Shown: positions 30,224 through 40,410 of the stretch, in pieces
Layout: each line of letters begins with the position of its first letter
Numbering within the stretch: position 1 is the stretch's first letter
Source of the DNA: Bacillus sp. BHET2
GTDB lineage: Bacteria; Bacillota; Bacilli; Bacillales; Bacillaceae_B
Assembly (NCBI RefSeq): GCF_005938125.1
Contig: NZ_VCQN01000001.1
Span: forward strand, 1,240,001 to 1,304,000
Direction of reading: 5' to 3'
Length of the DNA: 64,000 nucleotides
Notes under the pieces: model-generated
What the model was told of the DNA's origin: nothing
Databases searched by the model: none
The model's input: the letters and a program-made list of their open reading frames with translations, nothing else
Translations under genes and position numbers: made by a program

Positions 30224-31009
30224 TTATAATAGAAAGTGAAGAAGGGGCAAAACAAATAATAAACTATCAAAACGATCCAGCATTCCACCGTGTCCTGGCA
30301 GCATTTGTCCGGAATCTTTCACTTTGTAATGTCTCTTTAGAGCAGATTCCACTAAGTCACCCACTTGCCCAAAGACAGATAGTATAGCAGTCACGATCAT
30401 GAGTTTAGGGATCGACATATCAAGGTCTGCAAAGAACGTCATAATGACTCCAACGATCACAGCACACACGATGCCTCCTACAAACCCTTCAATCGTTTTA
30501 TTCGGGCTAATTTCAGGCCACAGCTTCTTCTTCCCCATTGCTTTTCCAATGAAGTATGCCCCTGAATCTGTTGCCCATATGATGAATAGCGCATAGAATA
30601 CAAACTGAACTCCATATTCCAAACGGATTTCCATAAAATAATAGTAACCAATTCCTACATATAAAACACATAAAATGGAATAAGCTACATCGTCAAAATT
30701 AAAACGATTCTTGGTAGCCACTGTATATGTTAAAAAAAGTAACACCGCAAGAAAAGCAAGCTCAATTTTGGAGTATCCGAAATCGGTTATGATTTCAATC
30801 GCTTCTCTCGGAATAAGGAAAACCCATAGCAACGCTAATGATAATAATCCTGGAATGGTAAAAATCCACTGCCCTCTCATCTTTAACGCTTCATATAAAC
30901 TGATAGATGCAATGAGATACATTAAGAGCACAAATGGCAATTCACCAAAAATGATGATCGGTAAAAAAATCGCTGCCGCTACCACCGCTGTAATAATTCT
31001 TTGTTTCAT
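30224..31009 (-). CDS. cdsA: Phosphatidate cytidylyltransferase
   Basis: Integral membrane enzyme making CDP-diacylglycerol for phospholipid synthesis. 261 residues with about seven or eight hydrophobic segments. The C-terminal signature runs from 'SALKRHYKVKDSG' to 'PGHGGMLDRFDS' (about 220-248). ATG overlaps the uppS stop by one base (TAATG), so the two are coupled. Followed by dxr. Confidence 0.96.
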   Translation of the reverse strand: MKQRIITAVVAAAIFLPIIIFGELPFVLLMYLIASISLYEALKMRGQWIFTIPGLLSLALLWVFLIPREAIEIITDFGYSKIELAFLAVLLFLTYTVATKNRFNFDDVAYSILCVLYVGIGYYYFMEIRLEYGVQFVFYALFIIWATDSGAYFIGKAMGKKKLWPEISPNKTIEGFVGGIVCAVIVGVIMTFFADLDMSIPKLMIVTAILSVFGQVGDLVESALKRHYKVKDSGQMLPGHGGMLDRFDSLLFVLPLLHFLL

Positions 31010-31800
31010 TATGATTCCTCACTTTGTAACCCGCCGAATCTTCGTGAACGACCTTGATATGCTTCAATGGCTTCAATTAATTGCTCCTTGCCGAAATCAG
31101 GCCACAGTACATCTGTAAAAAAGAACTCTGTATAAGCCAGCTGCCACAGCATAAAGTTACTTAGGCGGATTTCTCCACTCGTTCGAATAAGCAGGTCCGG
31201 GTCTTTTAAATCTTTTGTCATTAAATAACTTGAAAATACTTGTTCATTCAGTTCGTTTTCATCTAGTATTCCATTCTGGACATCTTTTAAGACATGCTTC
31301 ATGGAATCGATAATTTCTGATCGGCTTCCATAGTTTAAAGCAAAATTCAATATTAGCCCATCGTTATGTTTCGTCGCTTCCATTGCCTTTGTTACAGCTG
31401 TCTTGGTATGTTTAGGCAACGCTTCCGGAGATCCCATCATTTTCACTTGTACATTTTCTTCTACTAACTCAGGAAGGAACGTTCCCAAAAACTCCTCTGG
31501 TAGTTTCATAAGAAACTCTACTTCCATTTTCGGGCGTTTCCAATTCTCGGTTGAAAAAGCATATAAGGTCAATGCTTCTAATCCCAATTCATTTGCAAGT
31601 TTGGTAATCTTTCGCACGCACTTCATGCCTTCATGGTGTCCTGCTATCCTAGGCAGGGCCCTTTTCTTTGCCCATCTACCATTGCCATCCATAATAATGG
31701 CTATATGACCCGGAATCGGGTGATTTAATAATTCTTGAAATCGTTCATCCACTTCCTCAGAAGTCTGTTGTCGTTTCCATTGCTTAAGCTTGTTTAGCAT
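31009..31800 (-). CDS. uppS: Undecaprenyl diphosphate synthase
   Basis: Cis-prenyltransferase that makes the C55 lipid carrier for cell-wall synthesis. 263 residues. The catalytic Asp is near residue 38 in 'IIMDGNGRWAKKR'; 'AFSTENWKRP' and 'LLIRTSGEIRLSNFMLWQ' are the other signatures. The ATG at 31800 sits seven bases after GGAGG. The longer frame to 31875 has a hydrophobic, unconserved N-terminus and no ribosome site, so it is rejected. Overlaps cdsA by one base. A frr terminator lies upstream, so a promoter in the gap is expected, but I saw no convincing one. Confidence 0.97.
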   Translation of the reverse strand: MLNKLKQWKRQQTSEEVDERFQELLNHPIPGHIAIIMDGNGRWAKKRALPRIAGHHEGMKCVRKITKLANELGLEALTLYAFSTENWKRPKMEVEFLMKLPEEFLGTFLPELVEENVQVKMMGSPEALPKHTKTAVTKAMEATKHNDGLILNFALNYGSRSEIIDSMKHVLKDVQNGILDENELNEQVFSSYLMTKDLKDPDLLIRTSGEIRLSNFMLWQLAYTEFFFTDVLWPDFGKEQLIEAIEAYQGRSRRFGGLQSEES

Positions 31801-32012
31801 AAAAAATCCTCCACCAACAATCAAAAAAATATTTGCCCTTACTATCATATCAAAAAATAAGGAAGATATCTTCAAGAAAATAGATTATGTATATCCCTAT
31901 TAGTATAGAAACGTTTATTTGGTCCAAACGTACCGCTGATCATCACTAGATCAAAACATTCATTAAAGAAAAGCATTATTGCAAGTAACCCTACCCTAAA
32001 CAAGCTAAAACA

Positions 32013-32061
32013 AAGGGACCGGCCCATAAGGAATATGAGTTCACTTATAGGACAGCCCCTT
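32013..32061 (-). terminator. Terminator after frr
   Basis: Long stem (32013-32030 with 32044-32061). Most of its mismatches become G.U pairs only in minus-strand RNA, which fits the direction of frr. A CTTTGTTTT tract follows. Confidence 0.75.
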
Positions 32062-32080
32062 AGGTTTGAATTATGATTGA

Positions 32081-32638
32081 TTATACTTCTAACATTTCTT
32101 GCTCTTTATTTTTTGCGACGGCATCTATTTTTACGATGTTTTCATCTGTTGCTTTTTGAACGTCATCAGAGAATCCACGAAGATCATCTTCAGTAATATC
32201 TCCGTTTTTCTCTTTTTTCTTAAGGTCATCATTAGCATCACGACGAATATTACGGATGGCTACTTTCGCTTCTTCCGCTTCTTTCTTCACAAGCTTCACA
32301 AGTTCCTTACGACGTTCTTCTGTTAAAGCAGGAACAACGATTCGAATAATATTTCCATCACTTGTTGGTGTAATCCCTAAATCAGATTTCAGAATTGCCT
32401 TTTCAATATCACCTAAAGCCGTTTTATCATAAGGCTGGATAACCAACATACGTGCTTCCGGAATCGAAATCCCTGCTAATTGGTTGACAGGTGTCGGTGC
32501 CCCGTAGTAGTCAACTGAGATTTTATCTAACAAAGAGGCATTGGCTCTCCCTGCACGGATACTCGCTAACTCACGAGAGAATGTTTGGACCGCTTTGGTC
32601 ATTCTTTCTTTTGCATTTGTTATGATCGTGTTTGGCAT
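32081..32638 (-). CDS. frr: Ribosome recycling factor
   Basis: Splits post-termination ribosomes together with EF-G. 185 residues. Two-domain tRNA-like fold with '[20 protein letters not shown]' (about 28-47), '[16 protein letters not shown]' and '[36 protein letters not shown]' spanning 104-139 (key residues ERRKEL and NIRRDAN). ATG shares one base with the pyrH stop (TAATG) and uses the GGGGGAAA ribosome site inside pyrH, so it is coupled to pyrH. Gene order tsf-pyrH-frr is universal in Bacilli. Confidence 0.98.
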   Translation of the reverse strand: MPNTIITNAKERMTKAVQTFSRELASIRAGRANASLLDKISVDYYGAPTPVNQLAGISIPEARMLVIQPYDKTALGDIEKAILKSDLGITPTSDGNIIRIVVPALTEERRKELVKLVKKEAEEAKVAIRNIRRDANDDLKKKEKNGDITEDDLRGFSDDVQKATDENIVKIDAVAKNKEQEMLEV

Positions 32639-33363
32639 TATGATTTCCCCCTTACGATTGTACCTATATTTTCACCAGTAATTGCTCTTTTGATATTCCC
32701 ATTCTCCATAATAGAGAAGACGATAAGTGGAATATCATTGTCCATACAAAGAGAAGAAGCTGTCGAATCCATTACAGCTAATCCTTCTTTCAACACATCT
32801 AAATAGGAAAGTTCTTTGTATTTCACAGCCGTTTCGTCCTTCTTAGGATCTGCTGAATACACACCATCTACATTGTTCTTAGCCATTAGAATCACTTCAG
32901 CATCAATCTCCGCTGCTCGAAGTGCCGCAGTTGTATCCGTTGAGAAGTATGGATTTCCAGTTCCTGCTGCGAAAATCACAACACGTTTCTTCTCTAAGTG
33001 ACGTATGGCTCTACGCCTAATGTATGGTTCTGCAACCTGACGCATATCGATGGAAGTTTGAACTCTTGTTTCGATGCCCATCTGCTCAAGACTGTCTTGA
33101 AGAGCCAAAGAATTCATGACGGTAGCAAGCATTCCCATATAATCGGCAGATGCACGTTCCATTCCCATTTCACTACCTATCTTACCACGCCAGATATTAC
33201 CTCCGCCAACAACAACGGCCACCTCTACATCTAGTTCAGCAATTTCTTTTACTTCTTCTGCTACATTTTTAATGACAGAAGGATTAATTCCGAAGCCATC
33301 ATCACCTGCTAATGCTTCTCCACTAAGTTTTAGAACGACACGCTTGTATTTTGGAACGCTCAT
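32638..33363 (-). CDS. pyrH: Uridylate kinase
   Basis: Hexameric bacterial UMP kinase of the amino-acid-kinase fold; makes UDP. 241 residues. '[12 protein letters not shown]' (9-20), '[11 protein letters not shown]', '[17 protein letters not shown]' and 'VDGVYSADP' mark nucleotide binding. The ATG at 33363 has GGAGG five bases upstream and matches the family start. The longer frame lacks a site. Downstream of a terminator-like hairpin after tsf, so transcription is partly separated from rpsB-tsf. Confidence 0.97.
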   Translation of the reverse strand: MSVPKYKRVVLKLSGEALAGDDGFGINPSVIKNVAEEVKEIAELDVEVAVVVGGGNIWRGKIGSEMGMERASADYMGMLATVMNSLALQDSLEQMGIETRVQTSIDMRQVAEPYIRRRAIRHLEKKRVVIFAAGTGNPYFSTDTTAALRAAEIDAEVILMAKNNVDGVYSADPKKDETAVKYKELSYLDVLKEGLAVMDSTASSLCMDNDIPLIVFSIMENGNIKRAITGENIGTIVRGKS

Positions 33364-33398
33364 GGAAACCTCCATAAAATAGAATTTTTCTTGAAAAA

Positions 33399-33423
33399 TA
33401 GGGAACACACTAAGTGTTCCCTA
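33399..33423 (-). terminator. Terminator/attenuator between tsf and pyrH
   Basis: Ten-pair perfect stem (33399-33408 with 33414-33423), 5-base loop, followed on the minus strand by TATTTTTC. No separate pyrH promoter is obvious in the 35 bases that remain, so partial read-through is likely. Confidence 0.75.
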
Positions 33424-33450
33424 CAAAGAATTGTTTAACTTTAGCTGATT

Positions 33451-34332
33451 TTATTTGTTTACTTGGTTCATTACTTCTTCAGCGAAGTTTTCTTGACGCT
33501 TCTCAAGACCTTCTCCTACTTCGTAACGAATGAAATCAGTTAAAGTAGCTTTATTAGCTTCAAGGTATTGACGTACTTTCTGATCCGGATTCTTAACGAA
33601 TGTTTGATCAAGGATACAGATATCCTCGAAGTATTTGCCAAGACGACCTTCCACCATTTTTTCAACGATATTTTCAGGTTTTCCTTCGTTCAACGCTTGT
33701 TGTTTAAGCACTTCACGCTCACGATCCACTTCTTCAGCAGATACTTGATCACGAGATACATATTTAGGGTTTAATGCAGCAGCGTGCATCGCAACGTCTT
33801 TCGCAACACTTGCATCAGTAGTACCTTCCACCACTGTAAGAACAGCGATACGGCCACCCATGTGCAGGTATTCACCGAAAGCAGCGTTATCATCTTTAGT
33901 ACGGATTTCAAAACGACGCAGTGTGATTTTTTCTCCGATTTTAGCGATAGCAGCGTTGATGAATTCACTTACAGTAGAACCATTGGCCATTTTTTGCTCA
34001 AGAGCATCTTCAACAGAAGCTGGTTTGTTAGCAAGTAAGTGGTCAGATAATTCTTTAACAAGGTTTTGGAAGTTTTCGTTTTTCGCAACGAAATCTGTTT
34101 CTGCGTTCACTTCGAAAATAATAGCAGTGTTTCCTTCACTTGCAATGTAAGTAGTTCCTTCAGCTGCGATACGATCAGCTTTTTTAGCTGCCTTTGCAAT
34201 CCCTTTTTCACGTAGGAAGTCAATTGCTTTATCCATATCTCCATCAGTTTCAGTTAACGCTTTTTTACAGTCCATCATTCCAGCGCCAGTTTTTTCACGA
34301 AGTTCTTTAACCATTTGTGCAGTAATTGCCAT
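33451..34332 (-). CDS. tsf: Elongation factor Ts
   Basis: Guanine-nucleotide exchange factor for EF-Tu. 293 residues, the normal Bacillus length. Conserved '[19 protein letters not shown]' (about 9-27), '[12 protein letters not shown]' and '[14 protein letters not shown]'. The ATG at 34332 follows AAGGAGG; a longer frame upstream is not conserved. Between rpsB and pyrH, bracketed by hairpins. Confidence 0.98.
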   Translation of the reverse strand: MAITAQMVKELREKTGAGMMDCKKALTETDGDMDKAIDFLREKGIAKAAKKADRIAAEGTTYIASEGNTAIIFEVNAETDFVAKNENFQNLVKELSDHLLANKPASVEDALEQKMANGSTVSEFINAAIAKIGEKITLRRFEIRTKDDNAAFGEYLHMGGRIAVLTVVEGTTDASVAKDVAMHAAALNPKYVSRDQVSAEEVDREREVLKQQALNEGKPENIVEKMVEGRLGKYFEDICILDQTFVKNPDQKVRQYLEANKATLTDFIRYEVGEGLEKRQENFAEEVMNQVNK

Positions 34333-34446
34333 TGTAGGTTTCCTCCTTAGTTTGACTATGTAGACTTTTATCGCCAAATGACGACAGTCATAAAATATGC
34401 TGTCTCTGTATTTGAGTGCAGCACATGTGAATACTCTTTAAAAAAA

Positions 34447-34474
34447 GGTGATAAGGGTAAGCCCTCTTATCACC
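34447..34474 (-). terminator. Terminator/attenuator between rpsB and tsf
   Basis: Nine-pair stem GGTGATAAG/CTTATCACC with extra GC pairs in the loop, followed on the minus strand by TTTTTT. It lies 10 bases past the rpsB stop, so tsf may be reached by read-through. Confidence 0.75.
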
Positions 34475-34483
34475 TTTCCTTAA

Positions 34484-35203
<720 letters not shown>

Positions 35204-35313
35204 CTAATGGTTTTTGTTTTCTCCTCCGTTTCTGTCATTTTGAAAGTAGAAACTATTCTATTGAATAGCACCATCCACTTCAATCGAGAAACGTGTGTGA
35301 TAACACCATGAAT

Positions 35314-35342
35314 ACTATAGCATACCTATCCCAACCAATCAA
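35314..35342 (-). promoter_or_regulatory. Candidate sigma-A promoter of rpsB-tsf
   Basis: Minus strand: TTGATT (35337-35342), 17-base spacer, extended -10 TGC-TATAGT (35314-35319). It begins eight bases beyond the swrB stop, so it separates housekeeping genes from the motility operon. Confidence 0.65.
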
Positions 35343-35349
35343 GAACTTC

Positions 35350-35874
35350 CTACATAATTTGTCGGAATTTTAACAGGAGCTCAATTTCTGTTTGACCTTT
35401 TCCTACGCTCTTAGCAATTTCTTCAATTGGCATCCCTTTTTCCTTAAGTAAGATGACTTGTTGAATAAGTGGATCGTTCTCTGGTTGTTTCATTTTCATT
35501 TGTTCGGTCGGGTGGGCAGGTTCCGATATGAGGTTATTCGTTTGTTGATACGCCTTCTGAGCAACCTTATAACCTGCGCCTGTCCGTATTGTCCGCGCGT
35601 CGGATGCTTGACCATTGTCTTGATTCATATCATTCGTCTGACCAAACCCCTCTGTTTCGTCCTGTACCTTGGTTTTGAAAGTCCTGATAAACTCATCATT
35701 TTCTTCTTTCATTTCTATCAGATAAGCTGAAATAACATCTTCCATATCACTTATCATTTTCTTTTGTTCTTTTTCCATGTGTACAAAACGATTTTGTCTG
35801 GAGTATAAAATAACGATCGAAAGCAGGGAAATAATATTTAGAAGAAAAGATAAAAAGAGTAGAAACGTTACCAT
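35350..35874 (-). CDS. swrB: Swarming motility protein SwrB
   Basis: Membrane-anchored activator of the flagellar export apparatus needed for swarming in B. subtilis. 174 residues: a single N-terminal membrane segment (about 3-24), a coiled-coil/acidic middle and a small helix-turn-helix-like C-terminus ('GMPIEEIAKSVGKGQTEIELLLKF', key residues EIAKSVGKG). The middle is poorly conserved. Identified by position after sigD, by size and by topology. ATG with TAGGTG. Last gene of the fla/che operon. Confidence 0.85.
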   Translation of the reverse strand: MVTFLLFLSFLLNIISLLSIVILYSRQNRFVHMEKEQKKMISDMEDVISAYLIEMKEENDEFIRTFKTKVQDETEGFGQTNDMNQDNGQASDARTIRTGAGYKVAQKAYQQTNNLISEPAHPTEQMKMKQPENDPLIQQVILLKEKGMPIEEIAKSVGKGQTEIELLLKFRQIM

Positions 35875-35910
35875 GTCATCACCTAGTTTGTATGATTTGC
35901 ACCCTTTGTA

Positions 35911-36669
35911 TTAAGAGCCAAGCAGATTGCGTAATTTAAATATGGATTTGGAATGAATTTGAGAAATTCGGGAAGTAGATAGTTTCATGATTTCTCCAAT
36001 TTCAGTCAATGTTAATTCTTCTTTATAGAATAAGCTTAACACAAGCTGTTCTTTATCTGATAGGGTCCTGATTGTCTTCTCAAGTTCACTCAGCTTCTCA
36101 CCTTTTAGCACTTCCTCTTCAGGCGAAACTGTCTTGTCATCTTTAAGAGAATAGTTCTGCGTTTCGTGATCATCATCTGTTAACTGTTCATCCATGGACA
36201 GGACATTGGCAAAAAAATGCTCGTTCGTTGCTTGATACACTTCTTCTGGGGACATCTCCAGGGAAGCCGCTACCTCCTCAGCTGATACGTGACGCAATAG
36301 CGTCTGTTCCAATTCAACCGTTTTCGCTTCGATTTTTTTCGCTTTATCTCTAGTAGACCTGGGAAGCCAGTCCTCTTTTCTCAAGCCATCAAGTATGGCC
36401 CCCCTTACCCGAAATGAAGCATATGTATCAAATTTCAAATCTCTTGTCGGATCAAACTTCTGAAGTGCATCCAGTAATCCCATCAACCCAAGACTCTTTA
36501 TATCTTCTCTCGAGACATTTCTTGGCAGCCCAACGGAAATTCGCTGAACATGATACGATACAAGAGGCATGTACTTCTTCACTAACATGTCTCCGGCTTC
36601 TATATCACGACTGTTAATCCATTTCTCCCAATATTGTTGTTCATCTGTTCGAGGGGGTTGTTGAGACAT
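35911..36669 (-). CDS. sigD: RNA polymerase sigma factor SigD (FliA family)
   Basis: Sigma-28 factor that drives late flagellar, chemotaxis and autolysin genes. 252 residues with region 2 ('EDIKSLGLMGLLDALQKFDP' and 'FDTYASFRVRGAILDGLR'), region 3, and region 4 with helix-turn-helix ('LTLTEIGEIMKLSTSRISQI'). ATG after AAGGAGG. Near the end of the fla/che operon, where distance from the promoter limits SigD level in B. subtilis. The sigma-D-like promoter at the operon head would create a feedback loop. Confidence 0.97.
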   Translation of the reverse strand: MSQQPPRTDEQQYWEKWINSRDIEAGDMLVKKYMPLVSYHVQRISVGLPRNVSREDIKSLGLMGLLDALQKFDPTRDLKFDTYASFRVRGAILDGLRKEDWLPRSTRDKAKKIEAKTVELEQTLLRHVSAEEVAASLEMSPEEVYQATNEHFFANVLSMDEQLTDDDHETQNYSLKDDKTVSPEEEVLKGEKLSELEKTIRTLSDKEQLVLSLFYKEELTLTEIGEIMKLSTSRISQIHSKSIFKLRNLLGS

Positions 36670-36766
36670 AAGAATCCTCCTTGCTACCTATTTTCTTTCT
36701 CAGAAACATTTAGATATTCGATTTCGGTCACTGAGGACGGTAAATGAATGATTTAATAGATGGAAT

Positions 36767-37264
36767 TCACAATTCCTTTATCCCTTCATTGACTGTCCGA
36801 ACCTGAAGAATCCCTGTAGAAGTGAAGAATTCAATGGTTCTGCCTTTGTTACCGCCTAAATCCTCAGCCACAATTGGTACCCCATGCTTCAAGAGGACCT
36901 CTTTGACCGCTTCTGCATTCCTCGGGCCAATTCTCATGACATCACTCTTGGATTGAAATTGGAACATTTGTGCTCCTCCTGCCATTTTGCATTGGAGCCT
37001 CCTCAAATTGGCGCCACGCGTTTTTAGTTGGCGGATAAGCTCTTCTATTCCTGTGTCAGCGTATTTGGCTAAATTCGGCTTAACTTCTTTTCCAATCGAT
37101 GAATCGGGGAGCATCACATGCACCATCCCGGCCAACTTTATCCATTCATCATACAGAACGACACCGATGCATGAGCCCAGTCCTGACGTACGGATAGAGG
37201 TTTCACCATCAGCGATATTCATATCTGCAATACCGACTTTCACTACCGTACTTACACTCATCAT
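36767..37264 (-). CDS. cheD: Chemoreceptor glutamine deamidase CheD
   Basis: Deamidates glutamines of chemoreceptors and stimulates CheC phosphatase. 165 residues. Catalytic Cys32 in 'GLGSCIGVVLYDE', His49 in 'MVHVMLP', and 'KMAGGAQMF' downstream. The ATG overlaps the cheC stop by four bases, so the partner proteins CheC and CheD are translated together. 97 bases separate it from sigD. Confidence 0.96.
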   Translation of the reverse strand: MMSVSTVVKVGIADMNIADGETSIRTSGLGSCIGVVLYDEWIKLAGMVHVMLPDSSIGKEVKPNLAKYADTGIEELIRQLKTRGANLRRLQCKMAGGAQMFQFQSKSDVMRIGPRNAEAVKEVLLKHGVPIVAEDLGGNKGRTIEFFTSTGILQVRTVNEGIKEL

Positions 37265-37896
37265 AGTTTCACTCCGAGTGATTGGAAAATGATTTCGAAT
37301 GATTCAGGGTCAGGCAGAAGGAAAAAATGTCCCTTCACACTCTCAGACGACATCCCTTCATCTTCTTGTAAAGCGGTATCAATGACGATTGCATAATCAC
37401 TCACTTGAGATATTTCCAGTAAACCAAATCCGATTATTGCACCAGCCATGTCTACGGATAAAGCCGGAACAGATGGTAAAAGCATTAAATTTGTAAAATC
37501 AGACAGTGATGATAAGTAAGAACCAGAAAGGATATTACCTAATTCTTGCATAGCAGATAGCCCTAACTCTGAATAAGGAGGCTCATTAAAGGAAAACGAA
37601 CGATCGTCAATCATCGTTCGTATGTACATGGACGCTTGTTCAACTGGTAATAAGAAAAACATGCTACCAGGGGCTTCACCTTCAATTCGCAAGAAAACAC
37701 TTACGACGACATTGTCGGGACCCCCTGCCATATCCATCATTTCATCAAAGGAAACGACTTGTACACTCGGTACTTTCATATCAATCTTTTTTCCAAGAAG
37801 GGTGGAAAGGGCGGTTGCTGCATGCCCTGCCCCGATGTTACCTATTTCTTTCAATATATCCAAGTGCATTGAAGAAATTTGCTTTTCATAACCCAT
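37261..37896 (-). CDS. cheC: CheY-P phosphatase CheC
   Basis: Dephosphorylates CheY-P as part of the CheC-CheD adaptation system of Bacilli. 211 residues with both active-site helices: 'LDILKEIGNIGAGHAATAL' (about 13-31) and 'LSAMQELGNILSGSYLSSL' in the middle, each with the E-x-x-N pair. ATG after AAGGGGGG. Between cheW and cheD. Confidence 0.95.
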   Translation of the reverse strand: MGYEKQISSMHLDILKEIGNIGAGHAATALSTLLGKKIDMKVPSVQVVSFDEMMDMAGGPDNVVVSVFLRIEGEAPGSMFFLLPVEQASMYIRTMIDDRSFSFNEPPYSELGLSAMQELGNILSGSYLSSLSDFTNLMLLPSVPALSVDMAGAIIGFGLLEISQVSDYAIVIDTALQEDEGMSSESVKGHFFLLPDPESFEIIFQSLGVKL

Positions 37897-37911
37897 GTCT
37901 AATCGCCCCCC

Positions 37912-38358
37912 TTAGATGGATTGTAGTATTTTATCCAAATGGAGCAGAATCAGTAGTCTTCTGTTTTGCTTTACTACTCCACCTATATACTCTGCTTCGA
38001 CTACTCCCACAACTTCTGGAGAGGGCTCTATCGATTCCCTTGTGACATCCAGTACGTCGTTTGCCGCATCCACTATCAAACCTACTTCTTTGTCTTCTAC
38101 TCCTGCGATGATTACCCGTGTGCTTTCAGTCGGCTCTGAGGATGGTAATTCAAACCTGCTTCTTAAATCGATTATCGGTGTTACTACCCCTCGTAAATTT
38201 ATAACACCCTTTACATATGAGGCGGTACTCGGCACTCTTGTAATATGTTGCAGCTTTTCGATTGAACGAACCTGATTGACCGGTATCACATATTCCTTAT
38301 CCACTAATTGGAATACGATAAGTTTTAGGTCTTCCACTGTTTCTGTCACTTCACTCAT
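37912..38358 (-). CDS. cheW: Chemotaxis coupling protein CheW
   Basis: Links CheA to receptors in chemotaxis arrays. 148 residues with SH3-like double barrel: 'LIVFQLVDKEYVIPVNQV' (about 13-30), 'VKGVINLRGVVTPIIDLR' and 'GLIVDAANDVLDV'. ATG after GGTAAGGG. Directly after cheA. Confidence 0.96.
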   Translation of the reverse strand: MSEVTETVEDLKLIVFQLVDKEYVIPVNQVRSIEKLQHITRVPSTASYVKGVINLRGVVTPIIDLRSRFELPSSEPTESTRVIIAGVEDKEVGLIVDAANDVLDVTRESIEPSPEVVGVVEAEYIGGVVKQNRRLLILLHLDKILQSI

Positions 38359-38370
38359 TACCCTTACCCC

Positions 38371-40395
38371 CTATTTAATTAACGCATTACAATCAACAAT
38401 TAACGCGACTTGACCATCCCCTAGTATCGTTGCACCGGAAATGGCAAATACATCATTCAAGTAATTCCCTAAAGATTTCAGGACAATCTCCTGTTGACCG
38501 ATGAAGGAGTCGACCACTAACCCTGCCATCTTCTCTCCCTTACGTACAATGACAACAGAATACAAATCCTCTTCTTTTGAATCTTTAGGAACTTCAAATA
38601 CATCTTCAAGGAATAATAACGGAACTACCTTCCCTCTGAAATCGATGACTCTTTGATTGTGGGCATTCATGATTTCTTCCTTTTTCACGATGGCTGTCTC
38701 TATAATGGAAGAAAGCGGTATTGCATATTTCTCTGCTTCGATTTCAACAAGCATGACAGAAATAATCGATAACGTTAATGGTAATTGAATCGAAAACAAT
38801 GAACCATGTCCGACTGTGGAGTCAATAGTGATCGAACCACCTAAAGATTCAATTGTTGCTTTCACAACATCCAATCCAACACCTCTTCCGGAAATATCCG
38901 AAATTTGTTCGGCAGTAGAGAAACCTGATGCCAAAATTAGTTCATAAATTTGTCTGTCTGACAATGTATCGGCTATGTCTTCAGAAACGATTCCTTTTTG
39001 GATCGCCTTTTCCAACACCCGTTGCTTATTGATACCGGCTCCATCATCTTCAAGCTCAATAAATACATGATTTCCACTATGATATGCTTTCAATTTGACC
39101 GTTCCCTGTTCAGGTTTGCCATTTTTCACACGAATGTCCGGCATTTCAATCCCATGATCAAGGGCATTACGTATTAAATGGACAAGTGGGTCACCAATTT
39201 CATCTATTACTGTACGGTCAAGTTCGGTTTCGGCACCGATGATTTCAAGTTCGATTTTTTTATTTAAATCTCTTGCCAGTTGTCTCACCATTCGTGGGAA
39301 TCGGTTAAACACCGTCTCTACAGGAACCATCCGCATATTAAGGATGATGTTTTGCAAATCTCCGGAAATCCTCGTCATTCTTTCTACTGTTTCATTAAGC
39401 TCTGGATTGTTCAAATCTTTTGAAATTTGCTCCAGACGACCCCTATCAATAACAAGTTCTTCAAAAAGATTCATTAGGACGTCAAGCCGTTCGATATTGA
39501 CCCGAATCGTTTTACTGGTTGGGCTCGTTTGTTTGGCTGGATTGTTTGCTGGTTTAGGCGTCTGAACTTCTTCCTGCCCCTTATCCGCTATTTCCTTTCG
39601 TTCTGGTGCTGTGTCATTGAGGTTAATTTGAAGATGGTGGGACGTTAGTTCGAAAATTGAGACTTTTTCCACTTCAGAAACCTTGCGGATACTTTCCTCA
39701 ATAACACGTGCATCTTCTTTTGAGACAACGGCGATAACGAAGGAATGGTCAAATTGCTCCTCTTCTAGCTGATCTACCGTTGGATGTGATTTTATTACTT
39801 CTCCAAGTTTCCCAAGCACCTCAAATACCATATAGACTCTAGCTGCTTTCAGTAGGCAATCCTCACGTAATGATACAGTAATTTCAAAACAGTTGAATTC
39901 TTGCTCAAAGGATTGTTGAATGACCGTTTGTTCAAATGCTTCGTATTGCATGGATACCTTCATGTCGGGAGCTGCTGTTGCAGCAACTTCATTGCTTGCA
40001 GAAGGTAATACGCTTTCACCTTTTTCAATCGCCTGTAGCATCGCCACTACTTCTGTTACATTTCGTTTTCCATCCCCTCCATCCGCAATGGAAAATACCA
40101 TCGCTTCAAGATCATCCACAGATTTAAACACAACATCTAAGATTTCAGGTGTTACTTTTATTTTTTCATTCCGGATCGCATCCAGTACATTCTCCATTTT
40201 ATGGGTGAGATTGGCTAAATCTTCATATCCCATTGTGGCAGACATCCCTTTTAAAGTATGAGCTGAACGAAAGATCTCATTGACAATAGCAAGATCTTCA
40301 GGATTTTTCTCCAATTCTAGTAACTGCTCATTGCAGGTTTGCAGATTTTCTTTACTCTCTTCTATAAAAACTTCTAAATATTGACTCAATTCCAT
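38371..40395 (-). CDS. cheA: Chemotaxis histidine kinase CheA
   Basis: Receptor-controlled kinase phosphorylating CheY and CheB. 674 residues. P1 domain with His46 in 'RSAHTLKGM', P2, P3 dimerisation helices, P4 kinase domain ('LVHLIRNALDHGIE', 'DDGAGINKQRV', 'SGRGVGLDVVK') and CheW-like P5 at the end. Start at the ATG after AGAGGTG; a GTG three codons earlier is too close to that site. Ten or so bases separate it from cheB and cheW. Confidence 0.97.
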   Translation of the reverse strand: MELSQYLEVFIEESKENLQTCNEQLLELEKNPEDLAIVNEIFRSAHTLKGMSATMGYEDLANLTHKMENVLDAIRNEKIKVTPEILDVVFKSVDDLEAMVFSIADGGDGKRNVTEVVAMLQAIEKGESVLPSASNEVAATAAPDMKVSMQYEAFEQTVIQQSFEQEFNCFEITVSLREDCLLKAARVYMVFEVLGKLGEVIKSHPTVDQLEEEQFDHSFVIAVVSKEDARVIEESIRKVSEVEKVSIFELTSHHLQINLNDTAPERKEIADKGQEEVQTPKPANNPAKQTSPTSKTIRVNIERLDVLMNLFEELVIDRGRLEQISKDLNNPELNETVERMTRISGDLQNIILNMRMVPVETVFNRFPRMVRQLARDLNKKIELEIIGAETELDRTVIDEIGDPLVHLIRNALDHGIEMPDIRVKNGKPEQGTVKLKAYHSGNHVFIELEDDGAGINKQRVLEKAIQKGIVSEDIADTLSDRQIYELILASGFSTAEQISDISGRGVGLDVVKATIESLGGSITIDSTVGHGSLFSIQLPLTLSIISVMLVEIEAEKYAIPLSSIIETAIVKKEEIMNAHNQRVIDFRGKVVPLLFLEDVFEVPKDSKEEDLYSVVIVRKGEKMAGLVVDSFIGQQEIVLKSLGNYLNDVFAISGATILGDGQVALIVDCNALIK

Positions 40396-40410
40396 GTGCT
40401 CCACACCTCT

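Noticed and set aside
35253-35268. CTATTC/GAATAG repeat in the rpsB leader resembling the repeat in the fla/che promoter spacer
   Set aside because: The spacing differs (4 versus 3 bases) and it lies in transcribed leader. Such AT-rich 6-mers recur by chance, so a shared regulator is not claimed.
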